DNA from: Lachnospiraceae bacterium
Lineage (GTDB): Bacteria; Bacillota; Clostridia; Lachnospirales; Lachnospiraceae
DNA length: 64,000 bases
Assembly: GCA_031272985.1 (NCBI GenBank)
Contig: JAISSU010000016.1
Location: 62,001 to 126,000, forward strand
Direction: 5' to 3'
This document shows positions 26,829 through 36,925 of this stretch, piece by piece. Position numbers and translations under genes: made by a program. Position 1 is the stretch's first letter. Every line of letters starts with the position of its first letter. Below the pieces are notes generated by a model, which was given only the letters and a program-made list of their open reading frames with translations, had not been told where the DNA came from and searched no databases.

Positions 26829-29332
26829 TGAGCGCTTGTCGGCACTTTGGAATATGCGGGGGTTGCGCCTATTCCGACATACCATATGACGAACAGTTAA
26901 CTAAAAAATCAGCGCAGGTAGAAGAGCTGCTTGCGCCGTTTTTGGTTGACTCAAATAATGCTTTTGAGGGCATAATCCCAAGTCCAAATATTTACGGCTA
27001 TCGCAATAAAATGGAATTTACTTTCGGGGATGAGTATAAGGGTGGTCCGCTCGTATTAGGACTACATAAGAAAAAGAGCTTTCATGATATAGTGCCGGTG
27101 GATGATTGCAATATTGCCGATGAGGATTTTAGGGCGATTCGCAGCTTCACAGAGGACTATTTTAGAAAAGAGGGAATTTCATATTTTCACAGGATGCATC
27201 ATACGGGGATTCTTCGGCATTTACTCATCAGAAAAGGACAAAAAACGGGGGAGATTTTGGTCGACTTAGTAACCATAAGCTTCGCGCCCAGATTTTTACC
27301 TGTAGCTAACAGCGACGAACGCACTGATATCTGGGAAGTAATCATTGGTTGGGCAAAGGGCTTGATAGGGCTTAAGGTAAATGGCACAATCACAGGTATT
27401 CTTCATACAATCTGTAATAGTGTTGCAGATATTGTCCGTGATCAAGGAACGCGCATTCTGTTCGGGCGTAACTATTATTTCGATGAAATTCAGGGACTTA
27501 AATTCAAAATCACGCCATTCTCGTTTTTTCAGACTAATACTCTTGGGGCTGAAGTTATGTATAAAATGGTTTGTGATTATTTGAAAGCGGACATTGCTCC
27601 TTGTGAGTACAGAACATGCAGAGTTTATGATCTATACTGCGGGACAGGCACAATTACACAAATTCTTGCTAAAACGGCCGCTCGCGTTACAGGAGTTGAA
27701 ATAGTACCTGAGGCAGTAGCAGCAGCGAAAGAAAACGCTTCTTTAAACGGTCTTCCTAATTGTGAGTTTATTGTGGGAGATGTCTTGAATGTTCTTGATA
27801 ATATGAAGGATAAACCCGATGTAATAGTACTCGATCCTCCCCGTGACGGAGTTCATGCAAAAGCTCTTGGGAAAATTTTAGATTACAATGTTGAAACAAT
27901 TATTTATATATCCTGCAAACCGACCTCGCTTGCTCGGGATTTAGTCCCAATAATCGAGCGCGGATATAAACTGAAAAAATGTGTCTGTGTGGACATGTTT
28001 CCGCATACGGCGAATGTTGAAACCGTAGTCTTGTTGTCAAAAAAAGTGCCTGAGAACGAGCTTGAAGCTATGGCACTTTCTGATGGATACGATCTTGACA
28101 GAATTGAAGCAGCGATAAGATTAAATAACGAGGAATTATTATTGAGAATTATTCCGCAGTGTACTGCTTTGGCGAGACAAAGAGCAGTTGAAGCTTTGGA
28201 AAATCCCGACAGATTAGCAGAAATTGCTAAAAATGACACGGATAAAAATGTTAGGAAGGCGGCTGTAGCTAAATTAAAAAATGAAGCGGTGCTTCTCGAG
28301 ATTTTTGAAACTGAAAAGAAAGAAGATGTCAGAATGACCGCGGTCTCAAATCTAATTAATAATGAGGAATTTCTGAAAAGTACTTTCAAGCGCGGTTGCT
28401 CTAATAAAATGAAATCTTTGATTCTTAGCGGAATTAATGATGAGATTTTTCTTAAGCGTGTGGCAAAACATGATCCTTCAGCCGAAATACGCCTGACTGC
28501 GGCAGAAAAAATTAAGGATATGGATTTTATTAGGTATTTAGCATGGCATGACGAAGAGGATAGTAATCGCACAAAGCTCTGGGATAGAATACATAATAAG
28601 AATTTCCAAGAGATTTACGAAAATGATACTTCGCCTAAAGTTAAGCTTTATGCGCTAAAAGGTATTGATAATCAAGAAACGCTTCTAAAGAATGCACTTT
28701 CTGAGCGCAATGCTGAGCCTGCATTGGCGGCTTATAGTAAACTGAAGCCCCCAATTAATTACCGCCTTTTTGCGAGTGCTGCAACAAACTCGGAAGTTAG
28801 TCTGAAAGCGGCCATGGAACTAAATGACGAAAATGATTTTCAAGAATTGGCGTTAAATCACCCGGATAGGGACGTTGTTTTTTACGCATGTGCCCGAATA
28901 CATGATATTGAGATATTAAAGGAAATCATAGATAAAAGGCCAGGTTATAAAACACTTGGTGGGTATTTCAGCAGGCGATTAATGGATGCGGCACATCGCA
29001 TTAAAGAATTAGAGTGGCTAAATGAAATAGGTTACTATCAGGATGGCATAACAGATATGATTCCACTGACCGAACATCAAAAGGTGCAATTAAATAACAT
29101 TCTTAGTCAAAGCTATGTTCGAGGATATCGTTACCACACTCCTGCGCTTCATTTGGACGAAGACTTATTAGAACTAAAGAGAGACGCCCTCAGCCTCGAT
29201 GAAATATATGAGTTTGCTAATTACTATAACTTAAGCCCTCAGATGTTTTACGAACTACTGATAGATGACAAAGAATATGATGATTGGGTCGCTGAAAGAA
29301 AGCGGCTTAGTCAAATGGATGATTCATGGTAG
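26828..29332 (+). CDS. RlmD/TrmA-type RNA (uracil-5-)-methyltransferase fused to a HEAT-like repeat domain
   Basis: The 834-residue protein has two parts. Residues 1-405 are an RNA m5U methyltransferase: iron-sulfur ligands C4, C10, C13 and C94 (CGGCAYSD, VDDCNIAD), SAM site YDLYCGTGTITQ, LDPPRDGVHAK, catalytic Cys in IYISCKPTSLARDL and the base HTANVETVVLL. The N-terminal TRAM domain of many relatives is missing. Residues 406-834 form a helical-repeat region with recurrent units such as NPDRLAEIAKNDTDKNVRKAA, resembling HEAT or leucine-rich-variant repeats. Its function is unknown; extra RNA or ribosome contact is an inference. It starts with GTG 26828, overlapping the previous stop. It ends 4 bases from convergent pepC. 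Confidence 0.88.
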   Translation: MSACRHFGICGGCAYSDIPYDEQLTKKSAQVEELLAPFLVDSNNAFEGIIPSPNIYGYRNKMEFTFGDEYKGGPLVLGLHKKKSFHDIVPVDDCNIADEDFRAIRSFTEDYFRKEGISYFHRMHHTGILRHLLIRKGQKTGEILVDLVTISFAPRFLPVANSDERTDIWEVIIGWAKGLIGLKVNGTITGILHTICNSVADIVRDQGTRILFGRNYYFDEIQGLKFKITPFSFFQTNTLGAEVMYKMVCDYLKADIAPCEYRTCRVYDLYCGTGTITQILAKTAARVTGVEIVPEAVAAAKENASLNGLPNCEFIVGDVLNVLDNMKDKPDVIVLDPPRDGVHAKALGKILDYNVETIIYISCKPTSLARDLVPIIERGYKLKKCVCVDMFPHTANVETVVLLSKKVPENELEAMALSDGYDLDRIEAAIRLNNEELLLRIIPQCTALARQRAVEALENPDRLAEIAKNDTDKNVRKAAVAKLKNEAVLLEIFETEKKEDVRMTAVSNLINNEEFLKSTFKRGCSNKMKSLILSGINDEIFLKRVAKHDPSAEIRLTAAEKIKDMDFIRYLAWHDEEDSNRTKLWDRIHNKNFQEIYENDTSPKVKLYALKGIDNQETLLKNALSERNAEPALAAYSKLKPPINYRLFASAATNSEVSLKAAMELNDENDFQELALNHPDRDVVFYACARIHDIEILKEIIDKRPGYKTLGGYFSRRLMDAAHRIKELEWLNEIGYYQDGITDMIPLTEHQKVQLNNILSQSYVRGYRYHTPALHLDEDLLELKRDALSLDEIYEFANYYNLSPQMFYELLIDDKEYDDWVAERKRLSQMDDSW

Positions 29333-29336
29333 TTAA

Positions 29337-30731
29337 TTAATTCACGCTTGCCAGCGTTCCCATCGGATCCCAGGGAGCCAAATGTATCGGTGCTTTGGTG
29401 AGAGCTTCTTTTTGTTTGTCGTTAAGGAGCCCTCTTCTGGCGACGACCTGGTACACGTATTTCTTAAACCACGATTCACTCATGATATAATAGCCTTTTT
29501 CGCCTGATTTATCGCCCCAGCTGTTTTCGACTTTCCATTTCACCGGTTTATCATTTTCATCGAGTGTGACACCTGTAAGTAGCATGGCATGATTCATTGC
29601 ACTGTAGCGGTAATCTAATCCCTGATCTTTAGTTAGCTCAAATTCCATATCAAATAGTGTTTCATAATCAAACATGCCGTCATCCCAAATTCCGCTATCC
29701 CTTACACCGAAATAGCTGACATCTGAGCCAAACCAGACTGGATTACCTTCTTTCAGCTCACGAATTGCCAAATCTTCAAGCTCATCCATGGGCAGATTAA
29801 GGTAAAAAATCGGATTACCACCGACTACATTTCCAATATAATCCACCGTGTATGTCTTGTAATATGGCTTATCAATCGTAGGAGAATTAATAAAGCTCGC
29901 ATATTCACTTAGATTTCCGTCAGTATAATTACGATAAAATTCAATCGGTGTGAGGTTTTTGTGGATATGATATTCCCCTTCTTTTATTAAGGAATCTTTT
30001 GCGCACTCGTTGCCTTTTTCCGGTTCGGATTTATATTCAAAATCAAAAGTCTTTGGTGGTACTCCAAAGGCGGCACATAGCATACTGTAAATATCCGATA
30101 GAGCATCCTCTTTTATTTCCAATAGCTCAACAGATGTAAAATTTTTTTCAAAAGCATCACGCAATGCGACTGCGCAACGGATCAATCTGGCTTCCATAAT
30201 GGTATTAAGGGACTTCGTGGCACTCGAATTAGCAGTTTCAGGCATAGCTTCCTGTGGAACTACGCCATATTTTTCGAATAAATTGACCAGCATATCCCAC
30301 TGACCACCATCCTGCATGCCCGTTGACAATATATTACACAAGGTTCTGTCATCAATTTCCCTGTCGGCGAGATCTATTACGCATTCGAGAAACCAGTTTG
30401 CTTTTTCATATTTATCCCAAAAAGCAGCATAATTCTGGCTGAGTTCAAACTCCTTTATATTGTGCTTTTTCGATACTTGCTCACGTAATAGATTAAGCGC
30501 TGCGAATAGCCAACAGCGACCACTTGATTTCTGATTAGTAACAGACATTGTATCAATTTCAATTGAAAAATGATGAGTGGTATTGCCTTTTTGCGGCATA
30601 ACCATTACGGCCTTGCTAAGCTCATTTGTATATAACACGTTCGTGGCGGCTTTTAATAGTTTGCTCTTGGCATATCTATCACGAAATTTTTCAGTCAATT
30701 TTTCATCTAAAGCTCTTGCATTTTCAAGCAT
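29337..30731 (-). CDS. pepC: Aminopeptidase C (bleomycin hydrolase family, C1B)
   Basis: The 464-residue papain-like peptidase has the catalytic Cys73 in NQKSSGRCWLFA, the histidine in AMNHAMLLTGV and the asparagine in ENSWGDKSG. Family members are cytosolic hexamers that trim N-terminal residues from peptides. The in-frame TTG at 30734 is possible, but ATG 30731 is 8 bases from GGAGG (30740-30744) and is preferred. It lacks a signal peptide. It is alone on the - strand, facing the + strand sugar kinase. Confidence 0.95.
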   Translation of the reverse strand: MLENARALDEKLTEKFRDRYAKSKLLKAATNVLYTNELSKAVMVMPQKGNTTHHFSIEIDTMSVTNQKSSGRCWLFAALNLLREQVSKKHNIKEFELSQNYAAFWDKYEKANWFLECVIDLADREIDDRTLCNILSTGMQDGGQWDMLVNLFEKYGVVPQEAMPETANSSATKSLNTIMEARLIRCAVALRDAFEKNFTSVELLEIKEDALSDIYSMLCAAFGVPPKTFDFEYKSEPEKGNECAKDSLIKEGEYHIHKNLTPIEFYRNYTDGNLSEYASFINSPTIDKPYYKTYTVDYIGNVVGGNPIFYLNLPMDELEDLAIRELKEGNPVWFGSDVSYFGVRDSGIWDDGMFDYETLFDMEFELTKDQGLDYRYSAMNHAMLLTGVTLDENDKPVKWKVENSWGDKSGEKGYYIMSESWFKKYVYQVVARRGLLNDKQKEALTKAPIHLAPWDPMGTLASVN

Positions 30732-30819
30732 CAATCTATCCTCCGATATAATCTTAATAACAAAAACGATTCTACCACAGTGACCAAGATTTTTCTATGA
30801 AGTTTTATTTGAAATTATA

Positions 30820-30848
30820 TTGTCCCCACTCGGTAATCGTTGTAAAAT
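30820..30848 (+). promoter_or_regulatory. Promoter of the FGGY kinase
   Basis: TTGTCC (30820-30825), 17 bases, TAAAAT (30843-30848). A start near 30855 rules out the longer frame from 30797 and supports ATG 30884. Confidence 0.5.
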
Positions 30849-30883
30849 ACCTAAGTAGAAAAAACAATTTCTTGGGGGTAATC

Positions 30884-32491
30884 ATGAAAAAAAATATCGA
30901 GAGCATTAAAGTAATAATCCGTGAAGCAAAAACTTCTCTGGGGATTGAGCTCGGGTCTACCCGAATTAAGGCAGTATTAATTGATTTAGAAGGTAATCTA
31001 TTGGCTACCGGAAATCACTCATGGGAGAATCGCCTGGAAGATGGATACTGGACATATCATTTAGACGATATAATTAATGGTATTCAAGAATGCTATGAAG
31101 ATTTGATTAGTAGTATTGAAAAAGAATACGAAATTATTCCAGAAAAATACGGCGCTATCGGCATTTCCGCGATGATGCATGGTTACCTTGCTTTCGATGA
31201 AAACGATGAACTCTTAACACCTTTCAGGACGTGGCGCAATACTACGACTAAAGAGGCATCAGAGATACTATCAGATTTATTTGATTTCCAAATCCCTCAG
31301 AGATGGAGCGTTGCACATTTGTATCAGGCGATTCTGAATAAAGAAGAGCATATTAATAAAATTGCGCATATTACGACGTTGGCAGGTTTCGTACATTACC
31401 TGCTTACAGGTAAGAAAGTGCTTGGAATCGGTGATGCTTCCGGGATGTTCCCGATTGGTACCACTAATGATTACGACAATAATCTTCTTGATATTTTTGA
31501 CGATAATGCCGCAAAATTCGGTTTGCAATGGAAAATCAGAGAAATACTTCCGGAAGTAATAAATGCCGGTGATGATGCCGGTTACCTTAGTGAAGAGGGG
31601 GCTAAGATTCTCGATATGAGCGGGACTCTTAAGGCCGGAATACCGCTTTGTCCACCCGAAGGTGACGCGGGTACGGGAATGATTGCCACCAATTCAATTA
31701 CAGAGCGCACCGGTAATATTTCTGCCGGAACTTCTATTTTTCTGATGGCAGTCTTAGAAAAGGCTTTATCAAAACGTTATCCTCAATTAGATATTGTCTC
31801 CACACCGGATGGTAAACCTGTAGCTATGGTACATTGCAATAATTGCACCGCAGACATTGACGCATGGTTGAAAGTGTTTGTGCAGTTGCTTCAGGCGTTT
31901 TGCTGTGTGGTTGATACACATACGCTATATTTTACTCTTTTCCAAAAAGCGCTTTATGCGAATACTGATGCGGGAGGCTTGCTTTCCTATAATTTCCTTT
32001 CAGGTGAGCACTTGGTCGATTTGGAAGAGGGAAGACCGCTTTTTGTAAGAATGCCTGACGCCGAGTTTACTCTTGAGAATTTTATGCGTTCTTTATTATA
32101 TTCATCATTTGCTTGCCTGCGAATAGGTCTAGAAATATTAGAAGCTGAAAATGTGAAACTCGACCGATTATTAGGTCATGGAGGTCTCTTCAAGAGCAGT
32201 AAGGTTGCAGCCGGATTTATTGCATCCGCTTTGAATTGCCCTGTTTCAGTTATGGAATCAGCCGGCGAAGGCGGCGCTTGGGGAATAGCTCTTCTGGCAG
32301 CTTATAGAATAGCCCATGAGAGAGATTCAAGACTTCCGCTTTCAAACTGGCTTGATGCTGAGATATTTGCTAATTTAAAGACAAGAACTGAAAATCCGGA
32401 CTCTTACGACGCAAAAGGGTTTGAAAAGTATTTTGATTTATATAAAAAGGGACTTAATATAGAAAAAACTGCAATTAAATGCATTAGTTAA
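30884..32491 (+). CDS. FGGY-family carbohydrate kinase
   Basis: The 535-residue ASKHA kinase starts with an SLGIELGSTRIKAVLIDLEG phosphate-1 loop. It includes WRNTTTKEA, an FPIGTT loop, the phosphate-2 region GNISAGTSIFL, and the adenosine loop GHGGLFKSSKVAAGFIA. This fits sugar kinases of the xylulokinase/ribulokinase/gluconokinase group; the substrate cannot be fixed from the sequence, and no sugar isomerase, transporter or regulator lies nearby. ATG 30884 has GGGGG at 6 to 10 bases upstream and agrees with the promoter. The upstream 30797 frame adds residues unlike the family. Confidence 0.85.
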   Translation: MKKNIESIKVIIREAKTSLGIELGSTRIKAVLIDLEGNLLATGNHSWENRLEDGYWTYHLDDIINGIQECYEDLISSIEKEYEIIPEKYGAIGISAMMHGYLAFDENDELLTPFRTWRNTTTKEASEILSDLFDFQIPQRWSVAHLYQAILNKEEHINKIAHITTLAGFVHYLLTGKKVLGIGDASGMFPIGTTNDYDNNLLDIFDDNAAKFGLQWKIREILPEVINAGDDAGYLSEEGAKILDMSGTLKAGIPLCPPEGDAGTGMIATNSITERTGNISAGTSIFLMAVLEKALSKRYPQLDIVSTPDGKPVAMVHCNNCTADIDAWLKVFVQLLQAFCCVVDTHTLYFTLFQKALYANTDAGGLLSYNFLSGEHLVDLEEGRPLFVRMPDAEFTLENFMRSLLYSSFACLRIGLEILEAENVKLDRLLGHGGLFKSSKVAAGFIASALNCPVSVMESAGEGGAWGIALLAAYRIAHERDSRLPLSNWLDAEIFANLKTRTENPDSYDAKGFEKYFDLYKKGLNIEKTAIKCIS

Positions 32492-32544
32492 TGGTAATAA
32501 TGGAAGTTAATTTTAATTTATTAAGAAAATTTTACATTTTTCAC

Positions 32545-32574
32545 TTGATTTTACTGTTGAGTTCGTTATATACT
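32545..32574 (+). promoter_or_regulatory. Promoter of the GH25 gene
   Basis: TTGATT (32545-32550), an 18-base spacer and TATACT (32569-32574), with a leader of about 70 bases to ATG 32650. Confidence 0.5.
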
Positions 32575-32649
32575 ATTTTAAATCTGTGGGGATTTATATT
32601 TATGTATGCAACTCGGGGGAGATGCACATACTAAATAAGGGGTAAAGCG

Positions 32650-34953
32650 ATGAATGAGAAAAGAACACTAAGGACACTGATTTTTGTTGTACTATTGGTT
32701 TGCACTATTTTGGTCGCACCGATTCTCTCGGTGGGGGCTACGGTTAGTGCAAATTCTATTTCAGGGCAGGAATCGCAAGTACAAACAGTTACTGATTCGC
32801 AAAATCAGGAAGCGCAAAGTGTTGACATAGTAGCCGAACCTGCGGCACAAGCTGCCACATTAGCAGCGAGTACAACGGTAACGCCCGGAATCACTTACTC
32901 AACACACATCCAGAATGTGGGGTGGCAGGATTATGTTTCAGACGGGGTCACTTCAGGTACTTCCGGAAAATCACTGCGTATGGAAGCCATAAAGATTAAC
33001 CTTACGAACGCACCGGCGGGCAGTAGTGTGTTTTATCAGGCACATGTACAAAATATCGGATGGCAAAGCCAGTTTAAGGACGGAACGATGTCCGGTACGA
33101 CAGGACAGAGTCTACGGATGGAGGCGATTAGGATTTCGCTGACAGGACCGATCGCGGATCAGTACGATGTTTATTACAGAACACATGTCCAGAATTATGG
33201 TTGGCTTGGCTGGACGAAAAACGGAGCGCCTTCCGGTAGTGAGGGGTTTTCACTTCGTATGGAGGCCATTGAAATAAAATTAGTGCAAAAAGGCGGTAAT
33301 GCCCCCGGTAGCGTTGAAAATAGTTATGTGAGTGATAAAAAGACATTCAGTGTCGCGTACAAAGCGCACGTTCAAAATGTCGGATGGCAAAATGCCGTAA
33401 CCGATGGCGCAATAGCTGGAACCACTGGCAGATCACTTCGAATGGAAGCTTTGCAGATTTACTTGCCTGATCTTGGTAGCTCACCTTATGGCGGCGGAAT
33501 TAAATATCAGGTTTTTGTCGAAGGCGTTGGTTGGCAGAATCAGGTCGAAAATGGTGCTATCGCCGGGACTACCGGACAATCCAAAAAAATTGAGGCCATC
33601 CGGGTCTGGCTTGAGGGTGAGATTGCAGAACATTACGATATCTATTATTGCACGCACGTTTCAAATACAGGATGGCTCGGCTATGCTGTTAATGGTCAGA
33701 CCGCCGGTATAATTGGCATTGGCCGACAGGTTGAGGCTGTGAAGGTTGTCGTTGTCTCAAAGGGTAATACTGCGGATGCGCCTAAAAGTTCCGAAAAACC
33801 TTCAATTGAAGTTATTTCCGAGGCTAATTTCACATATTCGGGTTACGTAGATTCAAAAGGTATTCAAACCACTGCGATGGGGGATGGAAAATTCTTAGGA
33901 ACCGAGAATCAGGTTTATTCTTCATTTTTAAAGCTAACAAGCCTCAAGATTGATATGAACGCCACAAATACCGGTATCGGTGGCGGAATTCGTTATTCAA
34001 TACACCAACAGAACGTTGGCTGGACTTCCTGGGTGAATCAGGGGACATCTGTTGGCTCGACCAATGGTTCTTTAAGGATGGAAGGTCTTAAAATAGAGAT
34101 GACAGGCGAAATGGCCAATTACTTTGACGTATATTACAGGGTAAATACCCGTGCGTATGGTTGGCTCGGGTGGGCAAAAAATGGTCAGGCGGCCGGTACT
34201 ACCGGATTGTCTGAGCCAATTGGGGCGATACAGATACGACTTGTTCTCAAAGAAAACGGAACCGCTCCCGGAGAAAATAAAAACTATTCAAAAACATTAA
34301 GACTTGGTATTGATGTTTCTTCATATCAAGGTGACATTGACTGGGCTGCGGCTAAAGCAGGTGGCGTGTCCTTTGCTATCTTGAGAGCACTTCAAGGAGT
34401 AAATGCGAGCACAATTTCAGCGGCTAATGTTGACAGTAAATTCTATGCAAACTTACGTTATGCTAACGCGAATGGTGTTTCTGTAGGTGTTTATCGTTAT
34501 GGTTATGCTGTGACAACTGAACAGGCTTCTGCGGAAGCAAAAGCGCTGGTGGACGTTTTGAAAGAAGCAAAGCGTCAGGGCTGCGGATCCATTAACATGC
34601 CTGTTGTCTATGATGTGGAAGGCAGTGCCCAGTTAGCTGTATCAAAAGCAGACAAAGCGGCTCTGACAAAGATAATAAAGCAATTTAAGACAACTATTGA
34701 AATGAATGGCTATTCCTTCATGCTGTATGCAAACAGAGATTGGCTGACCCGGTATATAGATATGAATGAATTTGCTAATGATAAAGTTTGGGTCGCGAGC
34801 TGGTATGCGAGCAAATACAGCTTTACTTTACCGCCGGTGGGAATGGATCATGGATATACCGGAAAAGGAAATGTCGTCATGTGGCAATTCTCGAGTCAGG
34901 GGAAAGTTCCCGGTATTAGCGGAAATGTTGACTTGGACGTGACTATGCTATAA
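32650..34953 (+). CDS. Secreted GH25 muramidase with ChW-type repeats
   Basis: The 767-residue protein has a signal peptide (about residues 1-30, LIFVVLLVCTILVAPILSV), then eight or nine repeats of about 45 residues over residues 75-540. Each has the pattern H-x-Q-N-x-GW ... G-x-x-x-GT-x-G-x-SLRMEAI, that of clostridial hydrophobic (ChW) repeats; the seventh is degenerate. A GH25 domain fills residues 550-767: Asp555 in GIDVSSYQG, YDVEG, WVASWYASK and MWQFSSQG. GH25 enzymes cut the glycan strands of peptidoglycan. ChW repeats are thought to bind cell-surface polymers or other proteins. The function is probably wall remodelling or lysis of competitors. The GH25 stop codon lies within the -10 box of glmS. 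Confidence 0.9.
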   Translation: MNEKRTLRTLIFVVLLVCTILVAPILSVGATVSANSISGQESQVQTVTDSQNQEAQSVDIVAEPAAQAATLAASTTVTPGITYSTHIQNVGWQDYVSDGVTSGTSGKSLRMEAIKINLTNAPAGSSVFYQAHVQNIGWQSQFKDGTMSGTTGQSLRMEAIRISLTGPIADQYDVYYRTHVQNYGWLGWTKNGAPSGSEGFSLRMEAIEIKLVQKGGNAPGSVENSYVSDKKTFSVAYKAHVQNVGWQNAVTDGAIAGTTGRSLRMEALQIYLPDLGSSPYGGGIKYQVFVEGVGWQNQVENGAIAGTTGQSKKIEAIRVWLEGEIAEHYDIYYCTHVSNTGWLGYAVNGQTAGIIGIGRQVEAVKVVVVSKGNTADAPKSSEKPSIEVISEANFTYSGYVDSKGIQTTAMGDGKFLGTENQVYSSFLKLTSLKIDMNATNTGIGGGIRYSIHQQNVGWTSWVNQGTSVGSTNGSLRMEGLKIEMTGEMANYFDVYYRVNTRAYGWLGWAKNGQAAGTTGLSEPIGAIQIRLVLKENGTAPGENKNYSKTLRLGIDVSSYQGDIDWAAAKAGGVSFAILRALQGVNASTISAANVDSKFYANLRYANANGVSVGVYRYGYAVTTEQASAEAKALVDVLKEAKRQGCGSINMPVVYDVEGSAQLAVSKADKAALTKIIKQFKTTIEMNGYSFMLYANRDWLTRYIDMNEFANDKVWVASWYASKYSFTLPPVGMDHGYTGKGNVVMWQFSSQGKVPGISGNVDLDVTML

Positions 34954-34954
34954 T
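34928..34954 (+). promoter_or_regulatory. Extended -10 promoter of glmS inside the GH25 3' end
   Basis: TGCTATAAT (34946-34954) is an exact extended -10 element; TTGACT at 34928-34933 is 15 bases upstream of TATAAT. The TAA stop of the GH25 gene is part of the -10 box. Confidence 0.6.
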
Positions 34955-34987
34955 ATTAGTTAATCTTGTTATTAAACGGAGGATAAT

Positions 34988-36814
34988 ATGTGCGGCATAG
35001 TTGGGTATATCGGAGAAAAGCAGGCAGCACCGATTTTATTAGACGGGCTTGCCAGACTTGAGTACAGAGGTTATGATTCTGCCGGTGTTGCGGTTTATCA
35101 TGATGGTAAAATCGAGATGGTTAAGGCAAGCGGTCGGTTAAGCGTGGTTGCTGATATGACCGATAACGGAAAAAGTCTTAAAGGGACTGTCGGCATAGGG
35201 CACACGAGATGGGCTACTCATGGTTCGCCGACTGACGTAAATGCTCATCCGCATTTCAACGAAAAAGAGTCGATTGTAGTCGTCCACAACGGCATTATTG
35301 AGAATTTTCAAAGGCTAAAGAGTATTCTCATGGGTTATGGATACGCGTTCCTTTCAGATACTGATACAGAAGTTATTGCGCATTTATTAGACTTCTATTA
35401 TAAAGGTAATCCATTGGATGCAATTTCAAAGGCTATGCAGCGCATGGAGGGCTCTTATGCTTTGGGGATTATTTTCAAAGAGTTTCCCGATAATTTATTC
35501 GCCGTAAGAAAAGACAGTCCTTTAATTGTCGGAAAAACATCTGATGGGAGCATACTCGCTTCAGATGTTCCGGCTATACTTAATTATACGAGAGATGTGT
35601 ATTATATTGAAAATGAAGAAATCGTTCGCATGAGCGCCTCTTCAATGGAATTCTTCAATATTGATGAAAAAGAACTCATTAAAGAACCTGTTCATATTAA
35701 TTGGGATGCAGATGCAGCTGAGAAGGGTGGATATGAGTTCTTTATGCTAAAGGAAATTAATGAGCAGCCTAAAGCAGTTTCTGATACATTTTCCCCGCGC
35801 ATAAAAAACGATATAGTAGATATAGAAGACTTGAATCTGTCTGATGAAGAAATCAGAAATATTAACAAACTTCATGTGGTGGCATGTGGGTCGGCGTGGC
35901 ATACAGGTATGACAGCTAAATATATTTACGAAGGTTTGGCCGGTATTCCCGTTGAGGTTGATTTGGCTTCGGAATTCAGATACAGGGATCCTATATTGCC
36001 GGAAGGCACTTTATTAATAATAATCAGCCAATCCGGCGAGACCGCTGACTCTTTGGCTGCGCTTCGTCTGGCAAAGAAAAAAGGTATAAAGGTTCTGGCG
36101 ATAGTGAATGTAGTCGGAAGCTCTATAGCAAGAGAAGCTGATATTGTCTTTTATACTATGGCAGGCCCTGAAATTGCGGTAGCGACTACTAAGGCATATT
36201 CATGTCAATTGATCGCTCATTATTTATTGGCAATGAAATTTGCGCATGTAAGAGGAAAGATATCCGATGTTGAACTAAAGGAAATGATTTCTGCAATGAG
36301 AGAGCTCCCCGGGAAAATAAATACATTAATCGGAGAGAAAGAGAGAATCCAACGTTTTGCAAATCGTTATCTTGCGGCCAAGGACGTCTTTTTTATGGGC
36401 AGGGGAATTGATTATGCCATCTCATTGGAAGGTTCGCTTAAACTTAAAGAAATATCTTATATACACTCCGATGCTTATGCTGCAGGAGAATTAAAACATG
36501 GCACAATATCGTTGATAGAGGATGGCTCACTCGTTATTGCAATACTAACGCAGAAGGATTTATACGCTAAAACAGTGAGCAATATTGTAGAGGTAAAAAG
36601 CCGGAAAGCTTTTGTTATGGTTGTGACGAATGAGAGTAATAAAGAAGCTGAATCAGTCGCTGATTACATGGTTTATATCCCTGAGACCAATAAATACTTT
36701 GCGAATTCGTTGGCGATTATACCCCTGCAGCTATTGGCGTATTATATATCTTTAGGAAAAGGTTTGGATGTGGATAAACCCCGTAACCTTGCAAAATCAG
36801 TTACTGTAGAATAA
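34988..36814 (+). CDS. glmS: Glutamine-fructose-6-phosphate aminotransferase (isomerizing)
   Basis: The 608-residue enzyme makes glucosamine-6-phosphate for peptidoglycan. It has the N-terminal nucleophile Cys2 (MCGIVGYIG), the glutaminase site GIGHTRWATHG, two SIS domains (ACGSAWHTG, ISQSGETADSLAA) and the C-terminal LAKSVTVE. GGAGG precedes ATG 34988 by 5 bases. The space upstream is only 34 bases, so a full glmS ribozyme, common in Firmicutes, is not present. Confidence 0.97.
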   Translation: MCGIVGYIGEKQAAPILLDGLARLEYRGYDSAGVAVYHDGKIEMVKASGRLSVVADMTDNGKSLKGTVGIGHTRWATHGSPTDVNAHPHFNEKESIVVVHNGIIENFQRLKSILMGYGYAFLSDTDTEVIAHLLDFYYKGNPLDAISKAMQRMEGSYALGIIFKEFPDNLFAVRKDSPLIVGKTSDGSILASDVPAILNYTRDVYYIENEEIVRMSASSMEFFNIDEKELIKEPVHINWDADAAEKGGYEFFMLKEINEQPKAVSDTFSPRIKNDIVDIEDLNLSDEEIRNINKLHVVACGSAWHTGMTAKYIYEGLAGIPVEVDLASEFRYRDPILPEGTLLIIISQSGETADSLAALRLAKKKGIKVLAIVNVVGSSIAREADIVFYTMAGPEIAVATTKAYSCQLIAHYLLAMKFAHVRGKISDVELKEMISAMRELPGKINTLIGEKERIQRFANRYLAAKDVFFMGRGIDYAISLEGSLKLKEISYIHSDAYAAGELKHGTISLIEDGSLVIAILTQKDLYAKTVSNIVEVKSRKAFVMVVTNESNKEAESVADYMVYIPETNKYFANSLAIIPLQLLAYYISLGKGLDVDKPRNLAKSVTVE

Positions 36815-36822
36815 TTTTCTAT

Positions 36823-36851
36823 TTGACTAAAGGTGCGCACTGTCATAGAAT
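36823..36851 (+). promoter_or_regulatory. Promoter of the cohesin-like protein gene
   Basis: TTGACT (36823-36828), 17 bases, TAGAAT (36846-36851), giving a leader of about 70 bases. Confidence 0.6.
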
Positions 36852-36925
36852 GGGTAATGAATGAGAAATATTAGAATTTTTGGGCATTAGAAAGTTGATT
36901 TTACTTAAAAAATGAGGAGATTTAT

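Noticed and set aside
27904..28572. 222-residue - strand frame opposite the helical-repeat part of the methyltransferase gene
   Set aside because: The Ser/Leu-rich composition is the complement of a helix-rich coding frame; no binding site or promoter.
34954..34987. Possible glmS ribozyme upstream of glmS
   Set aside because: Only 34 bases separate the genes and none of the ribozyme core is visible; an extended -10 promoter occupies the space.
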